From the NCBI GenBank assembly GCA_963849095.1, contig CAWKGA010000009.1:186001-250000 (forward strand): a DNA stretch of 64,000 nucleotides. The letters run 5' to 3'. Within the stretch, counting starts at the first letter, position 1; each line of letters begins with the position of its first letter. This stretch comes from JASHUC01 sp963849095 (GTDB taxonomy: Bacteria; Pseudomonadota; Gammaproteobacteria; Steroidobacterales; Steroidobacteraceae). The notes below the pieces were generated by a model. It worked only from the letters and a program-made list of their open reading frames with translations, was not told where the DNA came from and made no database searches. The position numbers and the translations under genes are program-made. Shown in pieces: positions 52,776 through 62,236 of the stretch.

Positions 52776-52920
52776 CGGGTCAGAGTGTCGGGAACGCGCG
52801 ACGTTCAGTCAAGGGATGAATTTGCGCAATGACTCTCATCCGTCTGCGCGAGCCGCGGCCGGCGGTCGTCACGCCGCGCAGAGCAGACATAAGCTCGGCT
52901 GTCTGCTCACCATAACGCGC

Positions 52921-55074
52921 TCAGCCGGCCTCGCGCGCCGCGTCGTCGTCGGATGGCGTTGCGGCGCGCGCGCACAGCAGCTCCGTGACGGCGGCCGCGG
53001 AGAGAGGTCGCGCGAGATAGAATCCCTGCGCGAGATCGCACCGATGCTCGCGGAGGAAATCGAGCTGCTCGATGCACTCGATGCCCTGCGCGACGACGCG
53101 CCTGCCGAGCGCGTGAGCCGCCTTGATGCCCGCCGCGACGATCGCGGCGGATTCCTCATCGTGCGGCACGCGCCCGATGAGGGCGCGATCGATCTTCACC
53201 ACCCCGATCGGATGATGGCGCAGATCGCCCATCGACGGGGAGCCCGTGCCGAAATCGTCCAGCGCGAGGCGAATGCCGAGCTGCGCGAGCCGCGTGAGCG
53301 TCGCCGCGGCCTCGTCGTCCGCGAGCACGCCCGGCGCGAGCTCCAGCTCGAGCAGGTCGGCGGCGAGCGCGTGCTTGTCCAGGGCCCGCCGGACAGTCCG
53401 CGAGAACTCCGCATCGCGGAGCTGCTGAGCGCAGACGTTCACGGCGAGGCGCGGCAGCGGGATTCCTGCGGTGCGCCACGCGGCGAGCTGGGAGCACGCG
53501 GCATCGAGCACCCAGCCGCCGATGTCCACGATCAACCCGCTCTCCTCCGCGGCCGGCACGAACTCGTCAGGCTGGCGCACGCCATCCCGCGGCGTATGCC
53601 AGCGCAGGAGCGCCTCGACACCGGCGAGCGCGCCGTTTGCGACCGCAAACTGCGGCTGATAGAACAGGGAGAACTCTCTCTTGCGCAGAGCGCGCTGCAG
53701 CCCCGCGGCGCCGAAACCGCTCGGCGCCGGGCTCGCGGCGCCGCGCTCGTAGAGCGTGATCCGGCCGCGGCCGAGATCCTTGGCGCGGTACATCGCGTTA
53801 TCCGCGTTGCGCACGAGATCCTCGAGGCTCACACCGTCGTCTGGAAAGAGCGTCACACCGATGCTGGCGGAGATGCGATGCTCGCTCTCCGCGATGCGCA
53901 TCGGCAGCTGCAGGGTCTCGGCCACCCGCTCCGCGACAGCGCCGGCCGCCTCGGCATCGTCCACCTCACGGAGGACGATGATGAACTCATCGCCTCCGAG
54001 CCGCGCGACCAGATCGCCGTCCTTGATGCACGCGTGGAGCCGCTGCGCGACGATCGTCAGCAGCTGATCGCCCACGCCGTGTCCAAATCCGTCGTTGACT
54101 CGCTTGAAGTGATCGAGATCGATGTAGAGGAGCGCGCCGCGACTGCTGTCCACCGCCGAGCTCGCGATCTGGCGCGACAGGCGCTCGCGGAAGAGCAGCC
54201 GGTTCGGCAGCGCCGTGAGCGGATCGTAGTGAGCCTGGCGATACAGGTGCTCGTCCCGCGCGCTCCTCGACAGCGCGGCGGCGAGCCGCGCGGCAAGCTC
54301 GCCTCCGCAGCGAGTGAGGCGCGGGGCGGACTCCGCCACTTCGGTGAAGCCCACCGCGAGAATCGCCTCCACGCGGCCGGAGACGTTGACCGGCCAGACC
54401 CAGAAGACGTCCGCACCGGTATCCTTCAACGGCTTGAGGAAGCTGTGGCGGGCTTCCTCGCATCGCGCGATGGTGAGGCCTCCCATCTCGGTGGCGAGCG
54501 TCGCGAGCATGTCACCGTCGAGCTCGACCCGGCTCACCGGCAGATCGTTGAGGCCCGCCGCCGCCACGTACACGCGCCCTCGCCTGGGCGCGTCGCCATC
54601 CCGCAACGTGATGCTCACGCAATGGCAATGCGTCAGCGCCTGCACGCGGGACAGCATGGCGTCAACCACGTGCTCCAGCGCCACCGAACCGAGGAGCAGC
54701 CGATCGATCTCGCCCAGCGTCTCCAGGATGCGGAACTGCTCCTGGAGGTCTGCGGCGCAGGCCGCGAGCGCCTCGAGCAGCGCGCGGGGCTCGTCGCCGC
54801 CGTCGCTCCTCAGCACCGTGAGCCGGCGCTCCTGCAGAGCCGCGATGCCCGCACGAACCGCGCGGAGCGCAGGCACATAGCGCGCTGCAAGATGGAGCGT
54901 GGAGGCTGACACGCATATGGCGGCGACGAGCGCCGCGGCGAGCAGAGCGTGGGCAATCGATAGCTCCAGCCGCCCGGCCGCAACCACAAAGGCCGCGAGG
55001 GGCAAAGCGGAGCAGAGGCACAGAGCCGCCGCGATACGCCGGCCCATACGGCTCGACAACGCCGTCCGCACCAT
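52921..55074 (-). CDS. membrane GGDEF-EAL protein (c-di-GMP turnover)
   Basis: This 717-aa protein has two N-terminal membrane helices (IAAALCLCSALPLAAFVVAA, LLAAALVAAICVSASTLHL), a GAF-like region with DVFWVWPVNVSGRVEAILAV, then GGDEF (RLGGDEFIIVL). In the EAL domain, EALLRW, DDFGTGS and KIDRA are intact, but the usual AEGVE reads AQGIE. The primary inhibitory I-site is K-xx-D instead of R-xx-D. It may be a cyclase with altered feedback and doubtful phosphodiesterase activity. It lies about 145 bases upstream of the c-di-GMP riboswitch. Confidence 0.9.
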   Translation of the reverse strand: MVRTALSSRMGRRIAAALCLCSALPLAAFVVAAGRLELSIAHALLAAALVAAICVSASTLHLAARYVPALRAVRAGIAALQERRLTVLRSDGGDEPRALLEALAACAADLQEQFRILETLGEIDRLLLGSVALEHVVDAMLSRVQALTHCHCVSITLRDGDAPRRGRVYVAAAGLNDLPVSRVELDGDMLATLATEMGGLTIARCEEARHSFLKPLKDTGADVFWVWPVNVSGRVEAILAVGFTEVAESAPRLTRCGGELAARLAAALSRSARDEHLYRQAHYDPLTALPNRLLFRERLSRQIASSAVDSSRGALLYIDLDHFKRVNDGFGHGVGDQLLTIVAQRLHACIKDGDLVARLGGDEFIIVLREVDDAEAAGAVAERVAETLQLPMRIAESEHRISASIGVTLFPDDGVSLEDLVRNADNAMYRAKDLGRGRITLYERGAASPAPSGFGAAGLQRALRKREFSLFYQPQFAVANGALAGVEALLRWHTPRDGVRQPDEFVPAAEESGLIVDIGGWVLDAACSQLAAWRTAGIPLPRLAVNVCAQQLRDAEFSRTVRRALDKHALAADLLELELAPGVLADDEAAATLTRLAQLGIRLALDDFGTGSPSMGDLRHHPIGVVKIDRALIGRVPHDEESAAIVAAGIKAAHALGRRVVAQGIECIEQLDFLREHRCDLAQGFYLARPLSAAAVTELLCARAATPSDDDAAREAG

Positions 55075-55278
55075 GTCGATGAACTTCCTGGATGCTCCGG
55101 GCCGTGGGTCGTGAGACTCCGGATGGCAAGCGGCCGATCGCTGGAGTCGAAGGGGCGCGAATCTCGCACGCGGCGGCGGCGCGAGATATTAACTCGTTCA
55201 CGTTATGGGCCCGCGCTGCACGGCATTGCATTCGCGCCGCGAGTGTGCTCGCGGGATGGACACCACGTCGCGCAGTCG

Positions 55279-56016
55279 TCAGGGGGGAGGCTGGCCCGAC
55301 TTCGACGCGACGACGTCGGAGCGCGCGGGAGGCGCGCGGAATTTCGCGCTGGCCAGCGCGCGAATTCCGGAATAAGTATAGCGATAGACGCCGCAACGTC
55401 CGGAGCGCGAGGCGCTCAGCATCGCCGCCGCGACCGTGCGGGCCGAGATCGCCCGATACGGCTCTCTCGCGCCGAGCTGCAACAGACTCACCGCCGGGAC
55501 GACGAGCAGCCGCAGGAGTTCGGACGGCGGCATCTCGCGCCGCAAGCCGATCAGCGGACCGGGCTGCAGGATGTCGAGCGAGGCGAATCCGAGCGCTTCG
55601 AGCGACTGCTCGGCCTCCTTCTTCATGCGCAGGTGCGCTTTGCGGGACTCGGATCGCGCCCCGACGCACGAGAGCAGGACGAGGCGCTGCGCCTGCGCCG
55701 CCTTGGCAGCCCGCGCAAAGGCGAGGGCGTATCCGAGCTCCACCCGCCAGCGCGCCTCCTCCGACCCTGCCGCGCGCAGCGAGGCACCGAGGCAGCAGAA
55801 GGCGGTGTGGCAGACGATACCCTTCAGCTGCGCCTCCAGCCGGTCGAACTGGACGATCCGGTTCGCGAGCTTCGGATGCTCGAGTCCGATCGGCCGGCGC
55901 GTCACGGCGTACGTGCGAGCGAAGTCCGGCGCCTCGAGCAGCGCGCCGAGCAGATGATTGCCGGTCAGCCCGCTCCCGCCCGCGAGCAGTGCGACCTTGG
56001 CCTGGGGTTCTCCCAT
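55279..56016 (-). CDS. NAD(P)-binding atypical SDR/oxidoreductase (HTATIP2-like)
   Basis: The 245-aa form starts at MGEPQAKVALLAGGSGLTGN. It has the Rossmann glycine motif GGSGLTG and TYAVTRRPIGL. The segment LKGIVCHTAFCCLG, then SVELGYALAFARAAK (the family RxxDxxx pattern), and MKKEAEQSLEALGF fit the atypical SDRs. YxxxK is not clearly present, typical of this subgroup. Substrate is unknown. Confidence 0.82.
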   Translation of the reverse strand: MGEPQAKVALLAGGSGLTGNHLLGALLEAPDFARTYAVTRRPIGLEHPKLANRIVQFDRLEAQLKGIVCHTAFCCLGASLRAAGSEEARWRVELGYALAFARAAKAAQAQRLVLLSCVGARSESRKAHLRMKKEAEQSLEALGFASLDILQPGPLIGLRREMPPSELLRLLVVPAVSLLQLGAREPYRAISARTVAAAMLSASRSGRCGVYRYTYSGIRALASAKFRAPPARSDVVASKSGQPPP

Positions 56017-56108
56017 AGACACCGTCCGGCCCGCCGATTTTTTGGAATTCTCGGCCTGGCTAGAGCTTATCACCCCGCGATGCACTTGCGCCAAGCGCCG
56101 CAGGCTCG

Positions 56109-57092
56109 CTACTGCCGCAGTCCGACGAAGGTGCCCCCGTTCTGCTCGCACATCAGGCGCATCAGGGTCGAGAAGCGAATGCTGGTATAGGGAGGAAATC
56201 CCGGCAGCTCGAGAAAGCCCACGGCGTGGATGCGTACGAGGCGGCCACCGCTCGCGTCGGACCTGTTGACGGCGCTCACGTCATCGAGAGCCTGCTGGAT
56301 GGAATCGCCGGTGAACTCGTCGCCGAGTACATAGAGGCTGATGTGCCGGCCCGGGGACCAGTAGGTCCGGATCGCGGCCCGGATGCCGGTGACGGGATTC
56401 GACTGGCTGTAGGCTCTCCAGGTCCTCATGCGCGAGATCATCGTCTCGCGGAGCGCCGGGGTGTCCGTCAGCCATTTCCCGAAGCTGCCGCCGAACATCG
56501 GCGTGCCGCGGTCGCTCAGGATCTGCACACCCTGAAGGTGCGGATAGAGGTCGAGGATCTCTCGCAGGACCAACGTCGCCGCGGCCCAGTGGTCGTCGGT
56601 CATGCTGGAGGAGGTATCGACCAGGAAGATCACGTAGTTGCTGTCGATCGGGATGCCCCCGACGGCCTCAAGAGCTGGCAGGCGGCGGCGCGCATCGAGG
56701 AGGCTCTCCACTTCGGAATTGAGTGTCTGACGCGACGTGGTGAGCTGCGCCTCGATGCGGTTCGTGACGGAGGCCTCCTTGCGGCTCGCCGTGAACTCGC
56801 CGCGGATGCTCGTGAGATCGCCCGCGAGACGGGCGAGCGCCTGCTGATCGCGCGTGAGCTCGGCAATGCGTCCGCGGAGCTCCCGGTCGAGCACGTCGGT
56901 CTCGCCGCGAATGACCTCGAGCTGGCGTGTGAGCTCGCGAACCTGGCCCGCGAGGACCCTGCGGCTCGCCTCGAGCGTCGTCGGCTGGCGGAAGTCGGAG
57001 ATCACGAGCAGCAGAATGATCGCCCCGAACCCGCAGCAGATGCAGTCGAGGAACGACAGGCTGAAGATCTCGAAGTCGCGCGTGCGCCGCAT
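56109..57092 (-). CDS. membrane-anchored von Willebrand A protein (vWA-1)
   Basis: The protein is 327 aa. The N-terminal anchor SLSFLDCICCGFGAIILLLV is followed by a coiled coil (about residues 40-130, heptad-rich REL/ELT) and a vWA domain. The MIDAS starts DTSSSMTDDHW (DxSxS). A short VLGDEFTGDS carries a likely later MIDAS Asp. Its ATG overlaps the stop of the next upstream gene (TGATG), so it is translationally coupled. vWA domains bind metal-dependent partners; here the anchor places it on the inner face or periplasm. It is the last gene of the six-gene cluster. Confidence 0.87.
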   Translation of the reverse strand: MRRTRDFEIFSLSFLDCICCGFGAIILLLVISDFRQPTTLEASRRVLAGQVRELTRQLEVIRGETDVLDRELRGRIAELTRDQQALARLAGDLTSIRGEFTASRKEASVTNRIEAQLTTSRQTLNSEVESLLDARRRLPALEAVGGIPIDSNYVIFLVDTSSSMTDDHWAAATLVLREILDLYPHLQGVQILSDRGTPMFGGSFGKWLTDTPALRETMISRMRTWRAYSQSNPVTGIRAAIRTYWSPGRHISLYVLGDEFTGDSIQQALDDVSAVNRSDASGGRLVRIHAVGFLELPGFPPYTSIRFSTLMRLMCEQNGGTFVGLRQ

Positions 57093-58237
57093 CAGGGCCA
57101 GTCCTTGGCGGGGGCGAGCAGCGTCCCGCCGCTGAGACGCGCCAGGGCCCAGAATCGATGCGCCGCCTCGACATCCCCCAGCATGGGAAGCAGCACGGTG
57201 TCGACCGGAACGTGCTTGGGAAGCACCGTGATCGCCTGGTCGAAGAGCTGCTCGCGCGCGCCGGCGTCGATGTACTTGCGCGAGCCCGCCGTCCTGCCCT
57301 GCGTGGGCAGTCCGTCCGTGATGAGAATGATCTGATCGGGCAGGGGATTCAGCAGCTTCGCGGCGGCCAACGCGTTGACGAGACTCGTGCCGCCCTGCGG
57401 CACGAGCGCGCGCAGCGCGCCGATGTTGCGCACCAGGGCCGCGGCATCCCCCGAGTCGAGCCACGAGCCGGCAGTGCCGGGTACGAGCGGCTCGGCGCGG
57501 GTATTGAAGGCATAGATCTGATACTCGATGCCGCTCGGCATCTGCAGCTCGAGCCAGTCGACGATGCGGACCGCACGCCGCCATTTGGCTGCGCCGCGCT
57601 TCACGTCGTCGCTCGCGTTGCGCATCCGGATGACGGTGACGACATCCTCGTGCAGCATGCTGGCGGACCGGTCGAGCAGGATCAGGATCCGCTTGCCGCG
57701 CAGTGAGACCCCGGTGATGAATCGCGGCTCTGTCACCGCCGCCGCTGGCCCAGGCGCTGGTGTTGCCGAGGCTTCCGCCGCCGATGCCCCCGGCACGGAT
57801 GTCTGCGCCTGCCCGGGGACACCGAGCTCGAGCGCTCCCGCCTCGAGCCGCCGCTCGCCTGCCTGCAGCTCCTGGATATCGGACTTCAGCTGCTCGATGT
57901 GCTGCCGCTGCGCGAGACTCACCGCATCGTAAGAGGAGAGCTGCTTGCGCTCGCCGGCGAGCTCTGCGAGCAGGTGCTCGATGCTCGAGTCGATGCTCGC
58001 CTTCTCGCTCTGCACTGCTTCGAGCGAGTTCTCGAGCTTCGCGAGATTGCGCGTGCCCACCTGGACCCGGTCCGCGAGCCGGTTCACCTCGGACTTCAGA
58101 CGATCCGTGCGGTGGAGCCTCCGCAGGCCCCCCTGGGCGCTCATCATCACGTAGAAGAGGATGACCGCGCCGAAGCCGCAGCAGATGCAGTCGAGGAACG
58201 ACAGGCCGAACGTGTCAGTTCTGCGCCGGCGCAGCAT
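57092..58237 (-). CDS. membrane-anchored von Willebrand A protein (vWA-2)
   Basis: This 381-aa protein has the same N-terminal anchor as its neighbour (GLSFLDCICCGFGAVILFYV). A coiled coil (residues about 45-125), a Pro/Ala-rich linker and a vWA domain with complete MIDAS follow: DRSASM, GGTSLVN and ITDGLPT. The stop overlaps the vWA-1 start, and the start overlaps the FHA-gene 3' end by 23 bp. The duplicated architecture suggests an ancient tandem duplication or a heteromeric pair. Confidence 0.88.
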   Translation of the reverse strand: MLRRRRTDTFGLSFLDCICCGFGAVILFYVMMSAQGGLRRLHRTDRLKSEVNRLADRVQVGTRNLAKLENSLEAVQSEKASIDSSIEHLLAELAGERKQLSSYDAVSLAQRQHIEQLKSDIQELQAGERRLEAGALELGVPGQAQTSVPGASAAEASATPAPGPAAAVTEPRFITGVSLRGKRILILLDRSASMLHEDVVTVIRMRNASDDVKRGAAKWRRAVRIVDWLELQMPSGIEYQIYAFNTRAEPLVPGTAGSWLDSGDAAALVRNIGALRALVPQGGTSLVNALAAAKLLNPLPDQIILITDGLPTQGRTAGSRKYIDAGAREQLFDQAITVLPKHVPVDTVLLPMLGDVEAAHRFWALARLSGGTLLAPAKDWP

Positions 58238-59618
58238 GGTGCTCGCTCGCTGGGGTAGCGCTCGTCCCGGCCACCGCGATCAGCGTCAGCTCAACGCCAG
58301 GCTCTCCGAGCCGGATGCGGTCCCCCGCATGGACGCGGACTCGCTCGCTCACGCGCTCTCCGTTCACGAGCGTCCCGAAGCTGCTGTGGTCGACCAGCAG
58401 GGTCTCGCCCGCTTCGCGCACGAGCGTGCAGTGACGGCGCGAGACGCCGGCCAGCCCTTCCGGAAGGGCGATCCCGCTCGCCTCCGGCGCGCGGCCCATC
58501 ACGAGGGTCGGGCGTCCGAGCGCGTAAGTCCTGCCGCCGAGGAGAACGTGCGTCGGCTCGCGGGCCGCCGCGTGGCCGCGGTCGAGCAGCCTGCGATCGA
58601 CGAGCGAATCGCATCGCGGGGCGCGGGACGCGGGCAGGCGCCGCAGCAGGCGCACCGGCGCACCGGGCTCCCGTTGCGGCAGGTCGATCACGGAGAGCGC
58701 GGCTGCCGCAAATCCGTCTGCGAGCGCGACGAGCTCGCAGCCGTGAAACTGCCGCAGCGCCTCGCTCAAACCCGGCAGCTCCAGGGCGATGCGCGGCACC
58801 AGCAGCGCGAGAGGCGCTCCGGCGGGCCGCAGATCGTGCAGGAGGCGCACGATCTCGCCGTAGAGCGGCTCACCGGCCTCGGCGAGCTGATCGCGCGTCA
58901 GCGAGACTTCCAGCCGCCCCGCTTCGCGCTCGATGAGGACGGCGGCCTCTCCCAGCGCCGCAGCATCGCGGGCCAGACGCGGAAGCGCATCGAACAGCCT
59001 CTGCTCCGTCGCGGCCTCGTGCAGCGGATCGAAGCGCGTGCGCCTCATGCATACCCGGCCAATCAAGGCGAGCCACGCCTGGTAGAGCTCGATGAGCCCG
59101 CCGCGCCGGCTGCTCACGACGCCGCGCCGCCGCAGCTGGCCGCCGGCCTCCAGAGCCGTCACGTCAACGTCATGCAAGCCCACGTCGAGCGAGAGCGCGG
59201 GCCGATCGAGGCCGAGCGCCGCGGCGCTCACGACGGCCGCATCCGCGAATCCCTCGACCGGGAGCCGCAAGGCGTCCGCGATGCCGAGCAGCCGATCGAG
59301 GCTGCGGGGTGGGAGCGCCGCCGGGACGGCCATCCATACCCGCTCCGCGGCAGGAAGCGGATGAGCTCGCAGGCGCTGACGGAGCTCGGCCATGACGAGA
59401 GCCACGGCGCGCTGTCCGTCCGCTCCGCCGCTCGACAGATCGCGCCAGTGCCCGCTCGAGACGCGCGTTGGCTCGAGACGCAGCGCGCTCCAAGCAGGCG
59501 CCCCGGCGGCCGCAGGGCCGCCTTCGTCAAACACCGCACTCGGCGCGCTGGACAGCACCCGTCCTTCGGCTGCGAAGGCGAGCGCCCGATCGCTGAGGTC
59601 GATAGCGGTCCGCGACAT
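58215..59618 (-). CDS. actin-like ATPase fold plus C-terminal FHA domain protein
   Basis: The protein is 467 aa. The N-terminal two-thirds have actin/Hsp70-like strand patterns (AIDLSDRALAFA, ALSLDVGLHDVDVTALEAGG, LALLVPRIALELPG). A C-terminal FHA domain has VMGRAPEASGIALPE, GVSRRHCTLV and FGTLVNGERV, the canonical phosphothreonine-binding Arg, Ser/His and Asn. An FHA domain implies a Thr-kinase partner, none of which is in the window. It lies 14 bp downstream of the small membrane protein gene. Confidence 0.82.
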   Translation of the reverse strand: MSRTAIDLSDRALAFAAEGRVLSSAPSAVFDEGGPAAAGAPAWSALRLEPTRVSSGHWRDLSSGGADGQRAVALVMAELRQRLRAHPLPAAERVWMAVPAALPPRSLDRLLGIADALRLPVEGFADAAVVSAAALGLDRPALSLDVGLHDVDVTALEAGGQLRRRGVVSSRRGGLIELYQAWLALIGRVCMRRTRFDPLHEAATEQRLFDALPRLARDAAALGEAAVLIEREAGRLEVSLTRDQLAEAGEPLYGEIVRLLHDLRPAGAPLALLVPRIALELPGLSEALRQFHGCELVALADGFAAAALSVIDLPQREPGAPVRLLRRLPASRAPRCDSLVDRRLLDRGHAAAREPTHVLLGGRTYALGRPTLVMGRAPEASGIALPEGLAGVSRRHCTLVREAGETLLVDHSSFGTLVNGERVSERVRVHAGDRIRLGEPGVELTLIAVAGTSATPASEHHAAPAQN

Positions 59619-59632
59619 GGCTCGATCGCGCC

Positions 59633-59911
59633 TCAGATGTCGACGGGAAAGCTCACGTTGTTGTCGGCTTTCTGGCTCGGATCGGGCGCGACGGTGGGGT
59701 CGTCCGGGATCTGGTCAGCCGGCGGCGCGGGCGCAGTCGTTGTCGTCGGCGCAGCGGCTGGCGCAGCGGTCGCGGCCGGAGGTTGTCCCGCTGGCGGCTG
59801 CGCGTCGGCTCGCAACGCCATCAGCGCCGCGGCCGCGCACACGACGGCGAGCAGCAGCGCCGCTCCGATCAGCCGCCACATCTCGCCCGAGTCGGTCTCG
59901 GTCTCGTTCAT
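59633..59911 (-). CDS. small single-pass membrane protein, 92 aa
   Basis: A short polar N-terminus (MNETETDSGEMWR) leads to one membrane helix (LIGAALLLAVVCAAAALMAL) and then a Pro/Ala/Thr-rich tail ending NNVSFPVDI. It has no family I can name. It sits 14-18 bp from both neighbours on the same strand, so it belongs to the vWA/FHA/PEGA unit. Confidence 0.78.
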   Translation of the reverse strand: MNETETDSGEMWRLIGAALLLAVVCAAAALMALRADAQPPAGQPPAATAAPAAAPTTTTAPAPPADQIPDDPTVAPDPSQKADNNVSFPVDI

Positions 59912-59929
59912 ACGCTCCTCGCCCCCCTC

Positions 59930-62236
59930 TCACTCCGCATAGCGAGCAATACGAAACCCGACCGCGACGCTCGCGCCGTCGCCGCCGTCTCGCCAGACAG
60001 TCCGCTGCGCGGCTCCGGCTGGTGCTGGTCCGCGCCACGCGCGCACGACGTGCCGCACACCGTCATGGGGCCCGAGCGGATCGGTCGCCGGCGCACCGTC
60101 GACGGAAGGCTGGTAGAAGTCGTTCACCCACTCGGAGATGTTACCGGACTCAAGGTAGGCGCCGCTCCCGCCCGGGAGCAGCCGCCGGGCGGCATATTCC
60201 CACTCAGCCTCGGTGGGCAGGCGATACCCGTCCGTGACCGGAACCCTGAGCGCATACGTCCCCCCGCGGCGGTGGTACGCGGGCTCGAGCCCATCGCGGT
60301 GCGAGAGCCAGTTGCAATACTCCACTGCATCGTCCCAGCTCACCCCCGTGACCGGCGCTCGAGGATCGGACGCTCCGGAACCGCTGGAACGGCTCGAATC
60401 TCCGGGTTGGCCCGTGGTTCGCTCGGGGCGAAACTCGCCGAACTCCGCGTTCGTCACCTCGCGGACGCCGATGTAGAACGGCCGCGCGAGCTTTACCGTG
60501 CGGCTGCCCTCGATCGTCTCGAGACGCTGATCGGAGTCCCCGCCCATCAGAAAGACACCGCTCGGCACGATCCGCAGCACGTATCCCGCCTTCGTGGTGA
60601 TGATCGGGGCCGACTGCTGAAGCAAGACCGAGCGGTCGCCCACGGCGAGGTGGTACTCCACCGTGCTCGCGAGCCCGGGAGTCGGCGAGACATCCGCGAC
60701 GAGCGGTACGAACCCGGGCTGGCGCACCTCGATGCGATGCTCGACGGCGAGCAGCTCGAACGCGTGCGGCGCGCGGCCTCTCGGCGCGCCATCCACGCGG
60801 ATCTCGGCGCCCGCGGGGACGCCGCGGACGGAGACCTCGAAGAAGATTGGCTTCAAGCGCGCGGCGAGCGTCAGGCGCCTCGCGGGCTCGGCGAGCACCG
60901 TGCGCGCCCAGCTCTCGTAGCCCGGCAGACTCAAGCGGACCTCGTGCTCGATGCCGGCGGGGAGGCTCAAGACGAGAGGCGTCCGGCCGCGAAACGTCCG
61001 CGCGACGGAAACGTCCGCGCCTTCCGGATCCGAGCGGATGGCGAGCTGCGCGTCGGGCTGCCCGAGCGTGATCGTCCCGGCCCTCAGCGTCTCTCCGGCC
61101 TCGATGACGATGCGGCTCTCCCAGGCCTTCAGTCCCGGAGACGTGAGCCGTACGAGGTGAACGCCGGCGTCGAGCTGCAACGTCGCGGGCGCCGGCGTCT
61201 GTTCGCGGCCGTCGATACTGAGCTGAGCGCCCGGGGGACTCACCGAGATGGCGAGAGTGCCCCATGAGGGCTGCAGCCGCGCTTTCAAACTCTGGAGCGC
61301 TCCCGCTCCGGCCACGTCGAGCGTGGCGATGTAATCGAGATATCTGGGCGCCCGCAGAGCGATGGTGCGCCGGCCGGCCGCCACTTCCATCTCCCCTGGC
61401 GCCGACCCGATCCGGACGCCGTCGACGCTGACGGCCGCCTCGACGCCTCCCGTGTCGATCTTCAGCCTGCCCGGGAGCTTGCGGAGCACGAGGCGGACCG
61501 GCGCGGCACCGGCGGAACCCGAGCGTACGAGGACGCCCACCCGCGCCGGCGCGTAGCCCTTGCGCTCCGCGTCGAGTACATGACGCCCGCGCCGCAGAAA
61601 GATCTGGTCGCCGCTGCGCAGCGCGAGCCAGGTGTCCGACGCGCCCACGTACGCATCCGAAGGCTGCACGACGATCGCGAGCGGCTCGAAGCCCGACACG
61701 TACGCCGCGAGCGCGAGCAGCGCGATGACAGGCGCGGCCCACGTCCAGTGTCTGCGCGAGGCCGCTCGACCGCGCAGCATGGCCGCCTCGGGACCGGCGG
61801 GCTCGGGGACGATCTCCACGTCATCGTCATCGAGGTCGGGCGCCGCGAGCGTGCTCGCCGGCGAGACAGTCGCGTTGCCCACGACGTGGCGCACGTCGAG
61901 GTGCAGTTCGCTGCGTGTGAGCGCGGCCACCACGATCTGGGCACGGCCCACGGCGAGCACATCGCCTTGGCGCAGAGCGCGCGCGCCGGCCAGCACCCGT
62001 CCGTCAAAGGCGACATTCGCGCCATCGAGAGCTTGCGCGGTCCAGGCCGTCTCGCGCCGCTCGATCCACAGCAGCGCTCCGGCCGGAGAGCCGGGAACGA
62101 CGACCTCGGCGCCCTCGCCTCCGATCGCCAGCCGCCGCTCGAAGATGCGCTCGCCCTGAGGCTCGGCGACGGCAATCCGCGCGCTGATGCCCGCTTCTCC
62201 GGGTCGCGCGTCCGCCCCCGTCTCAGCGCCAATCAT
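59930..62236 (-). CDS. FHA-like/PEGA/formylglycine-enzyme-like membrane protein
   Basis: The 768-aa form starts at MIGAETGADARPG; the ATG overlaps the upstream stop (TGATG). The N-terminal domain looks FHA-like (FERRLAIGGEGAEVVVPG, LRQGDVLAVGRAQIVV). One membrane helix lies near residue 175 (WAAPVIALLALAAYVSGF). Several PEGA-like repeats (about residues 195-560) follow. The C-terminal FGE/sulfatase-modifying fold has FLMGGDSDQRL, PVTGVSWDDAVEYCNWLSHR, RLPTEAEWEYAARR and VGFRIARYAE. The catalytic Cys pair of true FGE is not visible, so it is likely a binding module. Placement is extracytoplasmic. Confidence 0.85.
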   Translation of the reverse strand: MIGAETGADARPGEAGISARIAVAEPQGERIFERRLAIGGEGAEVVVPGSPAGALLWIERRETAWTAQALDGANVAFDGRVLAGARALRQGDVLAVGRAQIVVAALTRSELHLDVRHVVGNATVSPASTLAAPDLDDDDVEIVPEPAGPEAAMLRGRAASRRHWTWAAPVIALLALAAYVSGFEPLAIVVQPSDAYVGASDTWLALRSGDQIFLRRGRHVLDAERKGYAPARVGVLVRSGSAGAAPVRLVLRKLPGRLKIDTGGVEAAVSVDGVRIGSAPGEMEVAAGRRTIALRAPRYLDYIATLDVAGAGALQSLKARLQPSWGTLAISVSPPGAQLSIDGREQTPAPATLQLDAGVHLVRLTSPGLKAWESRIVIEAGETLRAGTITLGQPDAQLAIRSDPEGADVSVARTFRGRTPLVLSLPAGIEHEVRLSLPGYESWARTVLAEPARRLTLAARLKPIFFEVSVRGVPAGAEIRVDGAPRGRAPHAFELLAVEHRIEVRQPGFVPLVADVSPTPGLASTVEYHLAVGDRSVLLQQSAPIITTKAGYVLRIVPSGVFLMGGDSDQRLETIEGSRTVKLARPFYIGVREVTNAEFGEFRPERTTGQPGDSSRSSGSGASDPRAPVTGVSWDDAVEYCNWLSHRDGLEPAYHRRGGTYALRVPVTDGYRLPTEAEWEYAARRLLPGGSGAYLESGNISEWVNDFYQPSVDGAPATDPLGPHDGVRHVVRAWRGPAPAGAAQRTVWRDGGDGASVAVGFRIARYAE

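Noticed and set aside
52681..54909. A 742-codon rightward frame opposite the GGDEF-EAL gene, and its extension over the riboswitch
   Set aside because: The minus strand carries clear GGDEF, EAL and GEMM signals; the plus frame is Arg/Glu-rich shadow.
59930..61100. Catalytically active formylglycine-generating enzyme
   Set aside because: The fold is present but the Cys pair of true FGE near the C-terminus is not seen, so only a module of that fold is claimed.
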